A DNA stretch of 64,000 bases from Aldehydirespirator sp963662645 (GCA_963662645.2 CAXXKN010000004.1:1-64000); one strand, 5' to 3'; positions 7,278 through 16,720 are shown, counted from the first letter of the stretch. Numbers and translations: made by a program. Notes: a model not told the origin generated them from the sequence alone.

Positions 7278-8684
7278 ATGACGGGGGCGCGCACGCTCAG
7301 CGAGAAGATCTGGGACCGCCACACGGTGGCGCGCGGCGGCGACGGCGAGCCCGACCTGCTCTACATCGACCTGCACCTGGTGCACGAAGTCACCTCGCCG
7401 CAGGCCTTCGACGGGCTGCGGCTCTCGGGGCGCGGCGTGCGGCGACCCGATCTGACGGTGGCCACCGAGGATCACAACGTTCCAACCGCCGACATCGACA
7501 AGCCGATAGCCGACGAGGTGAGCCGCACTCAGGTCGAGACGCTGCGCCGCAATGCAGACGAGTTCGGCATCACCAACTACCCGATGGGCCACGCCAAGCA
7601 GGGCATCGTCCATGTGATCGGGCCCGAGCAGGGTCTGACCCAGCCGGGAATGACCATCGTGTGCGGCGACTCCCACACATCCACCCACGGCGCCTTCGGG
7701 GCCATCGCCTTCGGCATCGGCACCAGCGAAGTGGAGCACGTGCTGGCCACCCAGACCCTGCCCCAGATGCGGCCGGGCACGATGGCGGTGACCGTCGAGG
7801 GCACGCTGGCCCCCGACTCCACCGCCAAGGACGTGATCCTCGCCATCATCGGTCGCATCGGAACCACCGGCGGGGTGGGACGGATCATCGAGTACCGGGG
7901 GCCGGCGATCGAGGCACTGTCGATGGAGGGCCGGATGACGGTGTGCAACATGTCCATCGAGGCCGGCGCCAAGGCGGGGCTGATCGCCCCCGACGAGACG
8001 ACCTTCGACTACCTGCGAGGCCGCGAGCGGGTCCCGTCAGGCGAGCTGTGGGAGAGGGCGCTGGCCGACTGGCGCACCCTCCGAACCGACGATGGCGCCG
8101 CCTTCGATGTCGAGGTGACCCTCGACGGTGCCGCCATCTCCCCCATGGTGACATGGGGCACCAACCCGGCTCAGTCGGTGCCGCTGGACGGTGAGGTGCC
8201 CGACCCCGACAGCTTCGACGAGGCGCCGCGGCGCGAAGCCGCGGCCCGGGCCCTCGACTACATGGGGCTCGCGCCCTTGACTCCGATGCGCGACATCACG
8301 GTGGACACCGTGTTCATCGGCTCGTGCACGAACAGCCGGATCGAGGATCTGCGGGCCGCGGCAGCCGTGATCGAGGGCCGGCGGGTGGCCGACGGAGTGC
8401 GTACCCTGGTGGTTCCCGGCTCCGGCCAGGTCAAGGCCGCGGCCGAGGCTGAGGGGCTGCCCGAGATCTTCCGGGCGGCCGGATTCGACTGGCGAGAGCC
8501 GGGATGCTCCATGTGCCTGGCCATGAACCCGGACAAGCTGACGCCGGGTGAACGGGCGGCCAGCACCTCGAACCGCAACTTCGAGGGCCGCCAGGGCCGG
8601 GGCGGGCGCACCCATCTGGTGTCGCCCCCGGTGGCCGCGGCCACCGCCATAGCCGGTCGCTTCGCCGCTCCCGGGGAGCTGTGA
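7278..8684 (+). CDS. leuC: 3-isopropylmalate dehydratase large subunit
   Basis: Aconitase-family subunit that binds a [4Fe-4S] cluster and isomerises 2-isopropylmalate (and, by inference, citramalate). The cluster ligands are C350 (SCTNSR), C410 and C413 (CSMC). The N-terminal TLSEKIWDRH and the DSHTSTHG segment are typical. The length of 468 aa is normal. Its TGA overlaps the ATG of a 13-codon micro-ORF, whose stop in turn overlaps the leuD start. Confidence 0.96.
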   Translation: MTGARTLSEKIWDRHTVARGGDGEPDLLYIDLHLVHEVTSPQAFDGLRLSGRGVRRPDLTVATEDHNVPTADIDKPIADEVSRTQVETLRRNADEFGITNYPMGHAKQGIVHVIGPEQGLTQPGMTIVCGDSHTSTHGAFGAIAFGIGTSEVEHVLATQTLPQMRPGTMAVTVEGTLAPDSTAKDVILAIIGRIGTTGGVGRIIEYRGPAIEALSMEGRMTVCNMSIEAGAKAGLIAPDETTFDYLRGRERVPSGELWERALADWRTLRTDDGAAFDVEVTLDGAAISPMVTWGTNPAQSVPLDGEVPDPDSFDEAPRREAAARALDYMGLAPLTPMRDITVDTVFIGSCTNSRIEDLRAAAAVIEGRRVADGVRTLVVPGSGQVKAAAEAEGLPEIFRAAGFDWREPGCSMCLAMNPDKLTPGERAASTSNRNFEGRQGRGGRTHLVSPPVAAATAIAGRFAAPGEL

Positions 8685-8725
8685 TGAAGGCGAGCCCGAC
8701 CGCTGCCGTCAGGTCGCGGCCATGA
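8684..8725 (+). other. micro-ORF bridging leuC and leuD
   Basis: Encodes MKASPTAAVRSRP. The ATG overlaps the leuC stop (TGATG) and the TGA overlaps the leuD start (ATGA), so ribosomes could in principle pass from leuC to leuD through it. Its first ten bases are identical to the first ten of leuD. Short enough to be chance. Confidence 0.35.
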
Positions 8726-9315
8726 AGGCGACGCGGGTGGCGACCGGCACGGCGGTCCCGCTCGACCGCAGCGACGTGGACACCGATCAGATCATCCCTT
8801 CGGACTGGCTGAAGCAGGTGTCGCGCACCGGCTTCGAGAAGGGCCTGTTCTCGGAGTGGCGCGACGACCGCGGCTTCGTTCTCAACGACGAACGCTATGC
8901 GGGGGCGACCATCCTGCTGGCCGGGACCAACTTCGGCACCGGCTCGTCCCGGGAGCACGCGGTGTGGGCCATCCAGCAGTACGGCTTCGACGCGGTGATC
9001 AGCCCCCGATTCGCCGACATATTTCGCAACAACTGCACCAAGAACGGCTTGGTCCCGGCCCAGATCCCGGCCGATGCCGCCGCGGCCTTGATGGCTGCGG
9101 TCCAGGCCGACCCCGGCCTGGTGATCACCGTCGATGTGGAACGGCTCACCGTGGAGGCACCGGCCATCGGGTTCGAGGCCGCATTCGGTATGGAGGCCTC
9201 CACCCAGCAGCGGTTCCTCGAAGGTCTCGACGACATCGGCCTGACCCTGCGCCACACCGGCGCCATCGACGACTACGAGCGACAACGACACCCCTGGCTG
9301 CCCGCGGCCACATAG
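8722..9315 (+). CDS. leuD: 3-isopropylmalate dehydratase small subunit
   Basis: Swivel-domain partner of LeuC. Typical motifs are DVDTDQIIPSDWLK near residue 18 and GTNFGTGSSREHAVWA near residue 73, which carries the substrate-binding GSSRE. The FRNNCTKNGL segment also matches. The length of 197 aa is normal. It lies 37 bases after leuC and is probably co-transcribed with it. A divergent-looking N-terminus was considered, but the ATG at 8722 places the conserved Val-Pro-Leu-Asp segment correctly. Confidence 0.95.
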   Translation: MKATRVATGTAVPLDRSDVDTDQIIPSDWLKQVSRTGFEKGLFSEWRDDRGFVLNDERYAGATILLAGTNFGTGSSREHAVWAIQQYGFDAVISPRFADIFRNNCTKNGLVPAQIPADAAAALMAAVQADPGLVITVDVERLTVEAPAIGFEAAFGMEASTQQRFLEGLDDIGLTLRHTGAIDDYERQRHPWLPAAT

Positions 9316-9454
9316 TCCAGAGCCATGTCCGAGGCCTCCGCTAGAAAATGGGAGCGCACTCGGGAACCAGTGCGGAAGAGGGAACGTCCAATCCCCCGAC
9401 CGGCAAGACGCGCCGCAAGCGCGCCACAAGGACACAAGGAAAGGCCCCGCCGCA

Positions 9455-11731
9455 ATGCGCAAGATCCTCATCACCCTCACCAGCGTCCTGATCCTGGCCG
9501 CCGCCTGTGGAAGCGACAGCCCCCAGGGGGATCCGGGAGTCTCCGGTTCTGCCGGTCTCGCCGAGCCGGGCAGCGAGCGCGCCGACGCCGACGGCGAGGG
9601 CACCGACAGTGATGGAACCGTGATCGATCTCGGGCCCGAGGATGTGGTGCTGACCGCGGGGCTGGTGCGCTTCGACGACTGCGACACGCTGCTCGACTAC
9701 CTGCACGCCGAGTACTCGGCCAGAGTCGGACCCTGGGGCTTCGACCAGGGTGGCTGGTTCCTTCCCGAGCCGAGGATGATGGAGTCGCCCGCAGCCGAGA
9801 TGGCCATGGACGACGCCGAGACCGCCGCGTCGGGCGCGGCCGCCCCGGTCGAGGGCGTGGACTTCTCAGGAACCAATGTCCAAGAGGTCGGCGTGGACGA
9901 GGCCGACATCGTCAAGACCGACGGCCGCAGGATCTTCACACTGTCGTCGGGACGGCTGGTGGTGGTCGACGCGGCCAGCCGCCGCGCTGTCGGCTCGGTT
10001 GCGGTGGCCGAGGGCTGGGCGCGGGAGCTGTTCATCGACGGCGACGGCCTGCTGCTGATCACCCGCTCCACCAGCGACGCGCCCGACGGTTCCGAGACCG
10101 TGCTCCAGCGCATCGACGTGAGCGGCGGCGCCCCCGAGATCGTCGAGACCCTGAACGTGCAGGGCAACTACATCAGCGCTCGCAGCGTCGACGGAATCGC
10201 CCGGGTGATCCTGCGCTACGACCCCCAGTGGAACTTCCCGTTCGTGTTCCCCCAGAACGAGTCCTCCGAGGATGTCGCCGAGACGGCCAACCGGGCCGCG
10301 GTGCTCAACTCCACCCTCGACGACTGGCTCCCCCACTACACGCTCGGATCGGCCGACAGCTCCACCGGATCGCTGATGATTCCCTGCGATGACGTGCACG
10401 CCCCGTCGGTGTTCTCCGGCTTCGGGGTCACCACCGTGATCAGCGTGCCCATCGGTGGCGAGTTCGACCCGTCGCGGTCCACCGCGGTGATGGCGCCCGG
10501 CGACACCGTCTACGCGTCCACCGGATCGCTGTACGTGGCCACCACCCGCTGGATCGACTCCGATGAGTTCGGAAGCGACGACGACTGGGACGAGGACGGG
10601 TGGATGCGAGCCTGGCAAGAGCGGCGCACCAGCGTCCACCGCTTCGACATCGCGGGCGAGGATGCGGACTACAAGTCCTCCGGCGAGGTGCTCGGCGTGA
10701 TCCGCAACCAGTTCTCGCTGTCGGAGCACGACGGGCACCTGCGGATCGTGACCACGGTGGGCGACCCGTGGGGCGAGGAGACAGAGAGCCAGGTGCGGGT
10801 GCTGAGCACCGACGGCGACGTGCTGGTGGAGGTCGGCAGCGTCGGCGACATCGGCCGGGGCGAGAACGTCCAGTCGGTGCGCTTCGTCGGCGACGTCGGC
10901 TATGTAGTGACGTTCCGCCAGATCGACCCCTTCTACACCATCGACCTGTCCGACTCGACCGACCCCCGGATCTTGGGCGAGTTGAAGATCCCCGGGTTCT
11001 CCAGCTACCTGCACCCCATCAGCGACACGCTGGTGCTGGGGGTGGGCTCGGACGCCGACGAGGACGGCCGCGTCACCGGGGCGAAGGTGTCGCTGTTCGA
11101 CGTCAGCGACCTGACCGCACCCCGCGAGGTGGCGGTTTGGACCGCCCCCGACGGCTGGAACGACGTCGGCTGGGACCACCGGGCCTTCCTGTGGTGGGCG
11201 CCCGAGGAACTGGCGGTCATACCGGTGACGGTATGGAGCGAGTGGTCCGGCGCCGTGGTGCTGCGAGTGACCGGCGGAACCATCACCGAAGTCGGGCGGG
11301 TCGACCACGAGATCGAGGGCGAGGAGCCCGGCCGCACCGAGTGCCGCAGGATCACCGAGGATGACTTGGCGTCCACCGACATGGAGGACTTTTCGACCGA
11401 GTTGGAGTACTTCGTCTCCGACGGCTACAACGCGGTGCTGGCCTGCGAGCCGGGCAAGGCCGGCATTACCGGCTTCGAATGCCCTGACGACCCCTGGATG
11501 GACATGCTCACCGACGAGGGCCATCGGCTGGAACTGCTCCGCGGCGAGGAGTCCATCTCGATCTGCTGGCCCGACGAGCAGCCCGACATGATCGTGAGGA
11601 GCATCGTGATCGGCGACGACCTCTGGACCCTGGGCTTCAGCGGCTGGGGCTCCTTCGACGGCGAGCAACCGGCCCGGCTCCACGTCAACGACCTGAGGAC
11701 CCTGGAGCGGCTGGCAGCCCTGGAGCTGTAG
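9455..11731 (+). CDS. secreted lipoprotein with C-terminal beta-propeller
   Basis: A 758-aa exported protein of the beta-propeller domain family (secreted proteins with a DUF-type propeller). The signal peptide ends in a lipobox with Cys18 (LAAACGS), followed by an acidic Ser/Gly/Asp linker. The conserved entry motif NVQEVGVDEADIVKTDG is near residue 141. Repeated blade-like strands such as RRIFTLSSGRLVVVDAA follow, and a Cys-containing C-terminal region (about residues 630-720) may form disulfides. Probably anchored outside the membrane; ligand unknown. An AAGGAAAGG ribosome-binding site precedes the ATG. Confidence 0.85.
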   Translation: MRKILITLTSVLILAAACGSDSPQGDPGVSGSAGLAEPGSERADADGEGTDSDGTVIDLGPEDVVLTAGLVRFDDCDTLLDYLHAEYSARVGPWGFDQGGWFLPEPRMMESPAAEMAMDDAETAASGAAAPVEGVDFSGTNVQEVGVDEADIVKTDGRRIFTLSSGRLVVVDAASRRAVGSVAVAEGWARELFIDGDGLLLITRSTSDAPDGSETVLQRIDVSGGAPEIVETLNVQGNYISARSVDGIARVILRYDPQWNFPFVFPQNESSEDVAETANRAAVLNSTLDDWLPHYTLGSADSSTGSLMIPCDDVHAPSVFSGFGVTTVISVPIGGEFDPSRSTAVMAPGDTVYASTGSLYVATTRWIDSDEFGSDDDWDEDGWMRAWQERRTSVHRFDIAGEDADYKSSGEVLGVIRNQFSLSEHDGHLRIVTTVGDPWGEETESQVRVLSTDGDVLVEVGSVGDIGRGENVQSVRFVGDVGYVVTFRQIDPFYTIDLSDSTDPRILGELKIPGFSSYLHPISDTLVLGVGSDADEDGRVTGAKVSLFDVSDLTAPREVAVWTAPDGWNDVGWDHRAFLWWAPEELAVIPVTVWSEWSGAVVLRVTGGTITEVGRVDHEIEGEEPGRTECRRITEDDLASTDMEDFSTELEYFVSDGYNAVLACEPGKAGITGFECPDDPWMDMLTDEGHRLELLRGEESISICWPDEQPDMIVRSIVIGDDLWTLGFSGWGSFDGEQPARLHVNDLRTLERLAALEL

Positions 11732-11760
11732 CCGCCGTCAGTATCCGGCACGCCGGGCAG

Positions 11761-11766
11761 TAAGCT
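11761..11766 (+). promoter_or_regulatory. predicted -10 element, leaderless start
   Basis: TAAGCT six bases before the ATG at 11773. Supports the small downstream ORF as a real gene. Confidence 0.4.
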
Positions 11767-11772
11767 GCAAGC

Positions 11773-12036
11773 ATGTCGCGCGTGCTGGCCCGGGCTGTTC
11801 GTCTACTCAAGTTCGGCGCCGTCGCGGGGGCGCTGGTCGGCGTGGGCCGGCTAGTGATCAAGCGCAGGCGCCGATCCGAGGTGGCCGAGTCGTCGTGGCC
11901 GACCATCGCCGAGACCGCGGCCGAGAACGGCCAACCGGTGGACGATGACGCCGATGCCGGCGCCGCGGAGCCTTCGGCCGACGCTGACGACGGCCCAGGC
12001 AACGAGGCCGGCGACGACGCGGAAGAAGAGTCCTAG
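11773..12036 (+). CDS. small membrane-anchored acidic protein, 87 aa
   Basis: No family recognised. One weak hydrophobic segment (about residues 12-28, with Gly and Val) is followed by a basic cluster KRRRRSE and then a strongly acidic Asp/Glu/Ala tail (about residues 50-87) that is likely disordered. This looks like a cytoplasmic tail held at the membrane. A leaderless -10 hexamer precedes it. It converges with the S9 peptidase gene, 54 bases away. Confidence 0.55.
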   Translation: MSRVLARAVRLLKFGAVAGALVGVGRLVIKRRRRSEVAESSWPTIAETAAENGQPVDDDADAGAAEPSADADDGPGNEAGDDAEEES

Positions 12037-12090
12037 CGCTTCCTCCGACATCGCGGCGACACGACGGGCTCTCACCTACCCGCGCACGTG

Positions 12091-14136
12091 CTAGAGGCCG
12101 GCGATCTCGAGGTCCGGAAGCCTGTCGGCAGGGCTGAAGCCGAGAACCCGGCCGAAGAAGGCGAGTTCGGCCTCGAGGGCGGCGACGATGTTGTCGGCGC
12201 TGCGGAAGCCGTGCTGCTCGCCCTCGAACAGCAGGTAGGCCACCGGCACGCCCTTGGCTTTGAGCGCTTCGACGATCATCTCGGACTGGGCGGGGGGCAC
12301 GATCTCGTCCTCGTCGCCCTGCAGCACGATCATCGGCGCGTCGAAGCCGTCGATGTGGTGGATCGGTGACCGGGCGAGATAGGTGTCCCTGGCCTCCGGG
12401 TAGGGACCGACGAGGCGATCCAGGTAGCGGGACTCGAACTTGTGGGTGTCGGCGGCGAGAGCCTCGAGGTCGGCGACGCCGTAACGGCTGGCTCCGGCCG
12501 CGAATGTGTCGTGGAGGGCCAGCGTAGCCAGCACGGTGAAGCCGCCCGCGCTCCCGCCCCGGATGATCAGCCGCTGAGGGTCGACATCGCCCCGGTCGGC
12601 CAGGAACCGGGCTGCGGCCACGCAGTCCTCCACGTCGGCCACTCCCCAGGCACCCTCCAGGGCACGGCGATAGCTGCGCCCGTAGCCGGTGGAGCCCCGG
12701 TAGTCGACGTCGACTGCGGCTATGCCTCGGGAGGTCCAGTAGAGGATTCCCAGCTGGAGCTGGCGGCGGGCTGCTGCGGTGGGCCCTCCATGGGCCATCA
12801 CCAGCAGCGGCGGCCGGTCGCCGGACGGGCCGGCGCAGGCCGGGTTGGCGGGCGGGTAGTACAGGGCGTGGGCCACTGGAGATCCCTCTCCACCAGTCGG
12901 GAAGGTGATGGCCTCCGGCTCGATCAGCAGGTCCGGGTCGAAGCCCAGGTCCCGGGCCGGCCGCACCGCGTCGCGTCGAACCTGACTGGCGGCGGTCGTG
13001 CGCACGACCGCAACCTCGGGCTCGTGCCGGTAGCCGGCACCGGCGTAGGCCAGCACGGCGGCACCGTCGGGGGCGTCGCGGGCGATGGTCAGCGACGACA
13101 TGGACGAGTCGGCCAATTCGACTCCGATACCGTCGGGGTCCTCGCAGGCGACAGCAAGCGACGAGTCGGCCAATTCGACTCCGGCGCTATTCACCACGAT
13201 CCGGTCGCCCGACGGCAGCCCGGCCACGGCCGCCACCACGCCGTCGGCCGCGGCCCAACGCTGCATGCCGAACACCCACGGCGGAGTGGCCACGTCGAAT
13301 CGGCCGACAACGACCGGCTTCAGCGCCCCGCTGCCAAGACCGACCTCGTACAGGCCCCACCAGTCGTCGTGGTCGCTACAAACCAGCAGCCTGGGCGCGG
13401 AGGTGGCGGTGCCGGGGTCCCAGCCCGGCTCGCACAGGCTGCGGTCGCCGCGCCCGCCCAGCACCGCCACCTCCGCGCCCAACTCGCCATCGCCGAGCCG
13501 GTGGACATGCAGCTGGGTGGCGTCCCACGGCATGTTGGGATGGTCCCAGGAGATCCAGGCCAGCATGGATCCGTCGGGCGACATGCGCGGCGCCATCACG
13601 AAGTCGGCGCCCGACCACAGCGGGACCACCCGCTGCGAGCCATCGGCGGCCACCGCCACGATCTCGTTGGTCGGCTCGCCGCCGGTGTCGCGGCGCTCCT
13701 GAACGCACACGCTCCAGAGTCCATCGGGAGTGACCCGGCCGTCGGCGTAGCGCCACGCCAGCGGCTCGGGCGGCTCAGCGGTCAGCAGCACAGGCTCGAC
13801 GCCGGGGTGGCCGACTCTCCGCAACCGCTGGTCGGTGAACTCCACATAGAAGAGCGACCCGTCATGGGGCCACCATGCTCCGCCCCCGTACTCGTGGACC
13901 CGGGTGCGGACGTTGGCGTCCTGTGGCGTGACCTCCTCAGCCTCGCCGCCGCTCAGGTCGCAGCGCATCACCGCGGTCCGCCCTCCCTCGTCGGGACGGC
14001 TCTCGGCCCACCACAGCAGCCAGGGTCGCACCGGATCGGCGATGACCTCCGAGATTCCCGCAGCCCCCTGCACCAGGCACGTGGCAGAAACCGGCGACGG
14101 CCACTCGCCGTAGGGCACGACTGCCGGGACAACCAC
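12091..14136 (-). CDS. S9 family prolyl oligopeptidase-like peptidase
   Basis: A 681-aa serine peptidase with an N-terminal beta-propeller (about residues 20-400) and a C-terminal alpha/beta-hydrolase domain. The triad can be read: Ser near 528 (GGSAGG), Asp near 608 (QGDEDEIVPP) and His near 641 (EGEQHGF). No signal peptide, so cytoplasmic; it probably degrades oligopeptides or acyl-peptides. The GTG start is the best available but lacks both a good ribosome-binding site and a clean -10. The propeller contains an internal 19-codon duplication (ELADSS repeated), described separately. Confidence 0.9.
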   Translation of the reverse strand: MVVPAVVPYGEWPSPVSATCLVQGAAGISEVIADPVRPWLLWWAESRPDEGGRTAVMRCDLSGGEAEEVTPQDANVRTRVHEYGGGAWWPHDGSLFYVEFTDQRLRRVGHPGVEPVLLTAEPPEPLAWRYADGRVTPDGLWSVCVQERRDTGGEPTNEIVAVAADGSQRVVPLWSGADFVMAPRMSPDGSMLAWISWDHPNMPWDATQLHVHRLGDGELGAEVAVLGGRGDRSLCEPGWDPGTATSAPRLLVCSDHDDWWGLYEVGLGSGALKPVVVGRFDVATPPWVFGMQRWAAADGVVAAVAGLPSGDRIVVNSAGVELADSSLAVACEDPDGIGVELADSSMSSLTIARDAPDGAAVLAYAGAGYRHEPEVAVVRTTAASQVRRDAVRPARDLGFDPDLLIEPEAITFPTGGEGSPVAHALYYPPANPACAGPSGDRPPLLVMAHGGPTAAARRQLQLGILYWTSRGIAAVDVDYRGSTGYGRSYRRALEGAWGVADVEDCVAAARFLADRGDVDPQRLIIRGGSAGGFTVLATLALHDTFAAGASRYGVADLEALAADTHKFESRYLDRLVGPYPEARDTYLARSPIHHIDGFDAPMIVLQGDEDEIVPPAQSEMIVEALKAKGVPVAYLLFEGEQHGFRSADNIVAALEAELAFFGRVLGFSPADRLPDLEIAGL
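13103..13183. repeat. 57-bp tandem duplication inside the S9 peptidase
   Basis: An identical 24-base word occurs at 13103-13126 and 13160-13183. The 57-base offset equals 19 codons, so the reading frame is kept and ELADSS appears twice in one propeller blade. Confidence 0.8.
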
Positions 14137-14219
14137 CGCGACGTACCCCTACTTCTGCGATCTCGGGAGAGACAATGTGTCCTGGGGACCCATTAGTCAC
14201 CCGAGATTCCCGGACGGCC

Positions 14220-15422
14220 TCATGCTCCGCCGAGCAGATCGACCATGCGGCCCACACCCTCGCCCAGGTCGTCGTCGCCTAAGGCGAACGAAAGCCGCAG
14301 ACCCCCGCTGGCGCCAAACGCCTCACCGGGGACAACCGCGACCTTGGCCCGCTCCAGCAGCAGGTCGGCCAGCTCCAGGGTCGTGGCCGGCCGGACCCCG
14401 CCAAAGTCGCGCCCCAACAGACCGGAGGCGTCCGGGTAGGCGTAGAACGCGCCCTCGGGCTCGGGGCACGCCAAGCCCTCGATCCCGCTCAGCAGGCGGT
14501 GCATGGTCCTGCGCCGGCGATCGAAGTGGCGGCGCATCTCCACCACCGCGTCGAGAGGGCCCGACACCGCGGCGAGCGCGGCGGCCTGGGCGACGTTGCA
14601 AACGTTCGACGTGCAGTGGCTCTGGAGATTCCGGGCCGCGGCCATGGCGTCGGACGGTCCGATCATCCAGCCCACCCGCCAACCGGTCATGGCATAGGTC
14701 TTGGCCACACCATTGAGCACGATGCAGCGCTCGACCAGCTCGGGCACAACCACCGGCATGGAATGGTGCTCGGCCTCGCCGTAGGTGAGGTGCTCGTAGA
14801 TCTCGTCGGTAAGGACCCAGATGCGGTGCTCGACGGCCCAGCGGCCGATCTGCTCGATCTCGGAGCGGGGATAGACCGCGCCGGTCGGGTTCGAGGGCGA
14901 AACGAAGATCAGCGCCTTGGTCCGGGGCGTCCGGGCCGCCTCCAGCTGGTCGACGCTCACCCTGAAGCCGCCAGCGGCGGTGGCCAGGACGGGCACGGTC
15001 ACGCCACCGGACAGGGCGATCGGCTCGGGATACGTCGTCCAGTACGGGGTGGGCAGCAGCACCTCGTCGCCCGCGTCGACCACTGCCGCGATGGCGTTGT
15101 ACACCGCGTGCTTGCCGCCGTTGGTGATGAGCACGTCGGCCGCGTCGATCTCCAGGCCCGAGTCGCGCCGGGTCTTGACCGCCACCGCCTCGCGAAGATC
15201 CTCGAGACCGCCGACGGGGGTGTACTTGTGATGCTGGGGGTCGCGGCACGCGGCGGCGGCCGCCTCCACGATGTGGGCGGGCGTGGGAAAGTCGGGCTCG
15301 CCCGCACCGAAGCTGATGACCCGTTCCCCCGCAGCCCGAAGTGCTCTGGCCTTGGCGGTCACCGCCAGGGTGGCCGAAGGGGCGATCGCCCCGACCCGCC
15401 TTGAGATCCGCTCGCTCGTCAT
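14220..15422 (-). CDS. class I/II pyridoxal-phosphate aminotransferase (aspartate aminotransferase-like)
   Basis: Fold-type I aminotransferase. SFGAGEPDFPTP near residue 38 is the substrate-loop signature of AspC/AlaT-type enzymes. The segment SPSNPTGAVY holds the cofactor-binding Asn, and the PLP Lys is near residue 241 (NGVAKTYAMTGWRVGW). The C-terminal Arg region is LRLSFAL. The length is 400 aa. The ATG at 15422 is chosen over upstream in-frame starts because it begins at the conserved N-terminus and has TACGCT seven bases before it. Probably transaminates aspartate or aromatic acids; exact substrate not determined. Confidence 0.9.
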   Translation of the reverse strand: MTSERISRRVGAIAPSATLAVTAKARALRAAGERVISFGAGEPDFPTPAHIVEAAAAACRDPQHHKYTPVGGLEDLREAVAVKTRRDSGLEIDAADVLITNGGKHAVYNAIAAVVDAGDEVLLPTPYWTTYPEPIALSGGVTVPVLATAAGGFRVSVDQLEAARTPRTKALIFVSPSNPTGAVYPRSEIEQIGRWAVEHRIWVLTDEIYEHLTYGEAEHHSMPVVVPELVERCIVLNGVAKTYAMTGWRVGWMIGPSDAMAAARNLQSHCTSNVCNVAQAAALAAVSGPLDAVVEMRRHFDRRRRTMHRLLSGIEGLACPEPEGAFYAYPDASGLLGRDFGGVRPATTLELADLLLERAKVAVVPGEAFGASGGLRLSFALGDDDLGEGVGRMVDLLGGA

Positions 15423-15429
15423 GGCCGCG

Positions 15430-15435
15430 AGCGTA
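15430..15435 (-). promoter_or_regulatory. predicted -10 element, leaderless aminotransferase
   Basis: TACGCT on the minus strand, seven bases before the ATG at 15422. It decides the start, since the frame stays open upstream to 15596. Confidence 0.4.
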
Positions 15436-15555
15436 CCGGTCAGGGTTCGCCGCACATGGCCGCGAGCAGACGCCTTGAAGGGTCGGCACATTCTGTCGAT
15501 CTTGCGCGTGGCGATGACGTGGAGCAGCGTCCGCGCGGTGCCAGACTCTGCGGCG

Positions 15556-16701
15556 ATGCCTACACGAGCGCCAACCCGACCCGACACCATCGCCATCCCT
15601 CCCGCGCTGCTTCCCTCCGACGGCCGCTTCGGCAGCGGGCCGTCGAAGTTCCGCCCGGCAGCCGCCCAGGCGCTGGCCGACCGGGCCGTCGACTACCTCG
15701 GCACCAGCCACCGCAAAGCCGGGGTGCGGCGAGTGGTGGCCGAGTTGAAGGCCGGGATCGCCGAACTGCTGGACGCGCCCGACGGTTACGAAGTGGTGAT
15801 GGGCAACGGAGGCGCCACCGCCTTCTGGGACGCGGCCAGCTTCGGGCTGATCGAGCGGCGCAGCCACCATCTGTCGCTGGGCGAGTTCAGCTCCAAGTTC
15901 GTTGCCGTCACCGCGTCCGCGCCCCATCTCGACGAGCCGTCGGTGCTGGTCGGCGACTTCGGAACATGCCCGCCGCTCGAAGCGGTCGATGGCGTGGACG
16001 CCTACTGCTACCCCCACAACGAGACCTCCACCGGCGTGATGCTCCCCGTTCGCCGCCCCGCCGACGATGACGAAGCGCTGGTGCTGGTGGACGCCACCTC
16101 GGCCGCGGGCGGGCTCCGTTTCGACGCGTCGGCCTGCGACGCCTACTACTTCGCTCCGCAGAAGGCGCTGTCCAGCGACGGCGGGCTCTGGATCGCGCTG
16201 ATGTCGCCCGCTTCCGTCGAGCGCATCGAGCGCCTGTCGGCCTCGGGCCGCTGGACCCCGGCCTTCCTGGATCTCAAGCTGGCGCTGGACAACTCGCGCA
16301 AGGACCAGACCTACAACACTCCCGCGCTGGCGACGGTGTTCCTCACGGTGCAGCAGGTCGGCTGGATCAACGGCAACGGCGGCCTGGAGTGGGCCGCGGG
16401 CCGCAGCGACCGTTCCGCTGACATTCTCTACGGCTGGGCCGAGGCGTCGGACATCGCCGCGCCCTTCGTGACCGACACTGCCATCCGCAGCCGGGTGGTG
16501 GGAACCATCGACTTCGACGACCGGGTGAGCGCCGACGACATCAGCGCCGCCCTGCGGGCCAACGGCATTGTCGACACCGACGGCTATCGCAAGCTGGGCC
16601 GCAACCAGCTCCGCATCGGCATGTTCCCCGCGGTCGAGCCCTCGGATGTCGAGGCACTCACTGCGTGCATCGACCACATAGCCGAGCGCCTGATCAGCTA
16701 G
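15556..16701 (+). CDS. serC: phosphoserine aminotransferase
   Basis: Makes phosphoserine from 3-phosphohydroxypyruvate. The sequence matches the actinobacterial (mycobacterial-type) SerC: GRFGSGPSKFRP near residue 22, GTSHRKAGV near residue 48, and the PLP lysine K203 in the YYFAPQKALSSDGG segment. The length of 381 aa fits. The frame extends upstream to 15271, but homology starts at the chosen ATG. It is divergent from the aminotransferase and convergent with the CoA-transferase/carboxyltransferase gene. Confidence 0.93.
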   Translation: MPTRAPTRPDTIAIPPALLPSDGRFGSGPSKFRPAAAQALADRAVDYLGTSHRKAGVRRVVAELKAGIAELLDAPDGYEVVMGNGGATAFWDAASFGLIERRSHHLSLGEFSSKFVAVTASAPHLDEPSVLVGDFGTCPPLEAVDGVDAYCYPHNETSTGVMLPVRRPADDDEALVLVDATSAAGGLRFDASACDAYYFAPQKALSSDGGLWIALMSPASVERIERLSASGRWTPAFLDLKLALDNSRKDQTYNTPALATVFLTVQQVGWINGNGGLEWAAGRSDRSADILYGWAEASDIAAPFVTDTAIRSRVVGTIDFDDRVSADDISAALRANGIVDTDGYRKLGRNQLRIGMFPAVEPSDVEALTACIDHIAERLIS

Positions 16702-16705
16702 CGAC

Positions 16706-16720
16706 TCGCCCGGAGGGCGA
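16706..16720. terminator. short hairpin after serC
   Basis: A perfect 6-bp palindrome with a three-base loop (TCGCCC, GGA, GGGCGA) starts five bases after the serC stop. It has no T-run, so it would be a weak terminator; it may also serve the convergent gene. Confidence 0.25.

Noticed and set aside
12037..12090. Terminator between the small acidic protein and the S9 peptidase gene
   Set aside because: No stem of useful length could be found in the 54 bases.
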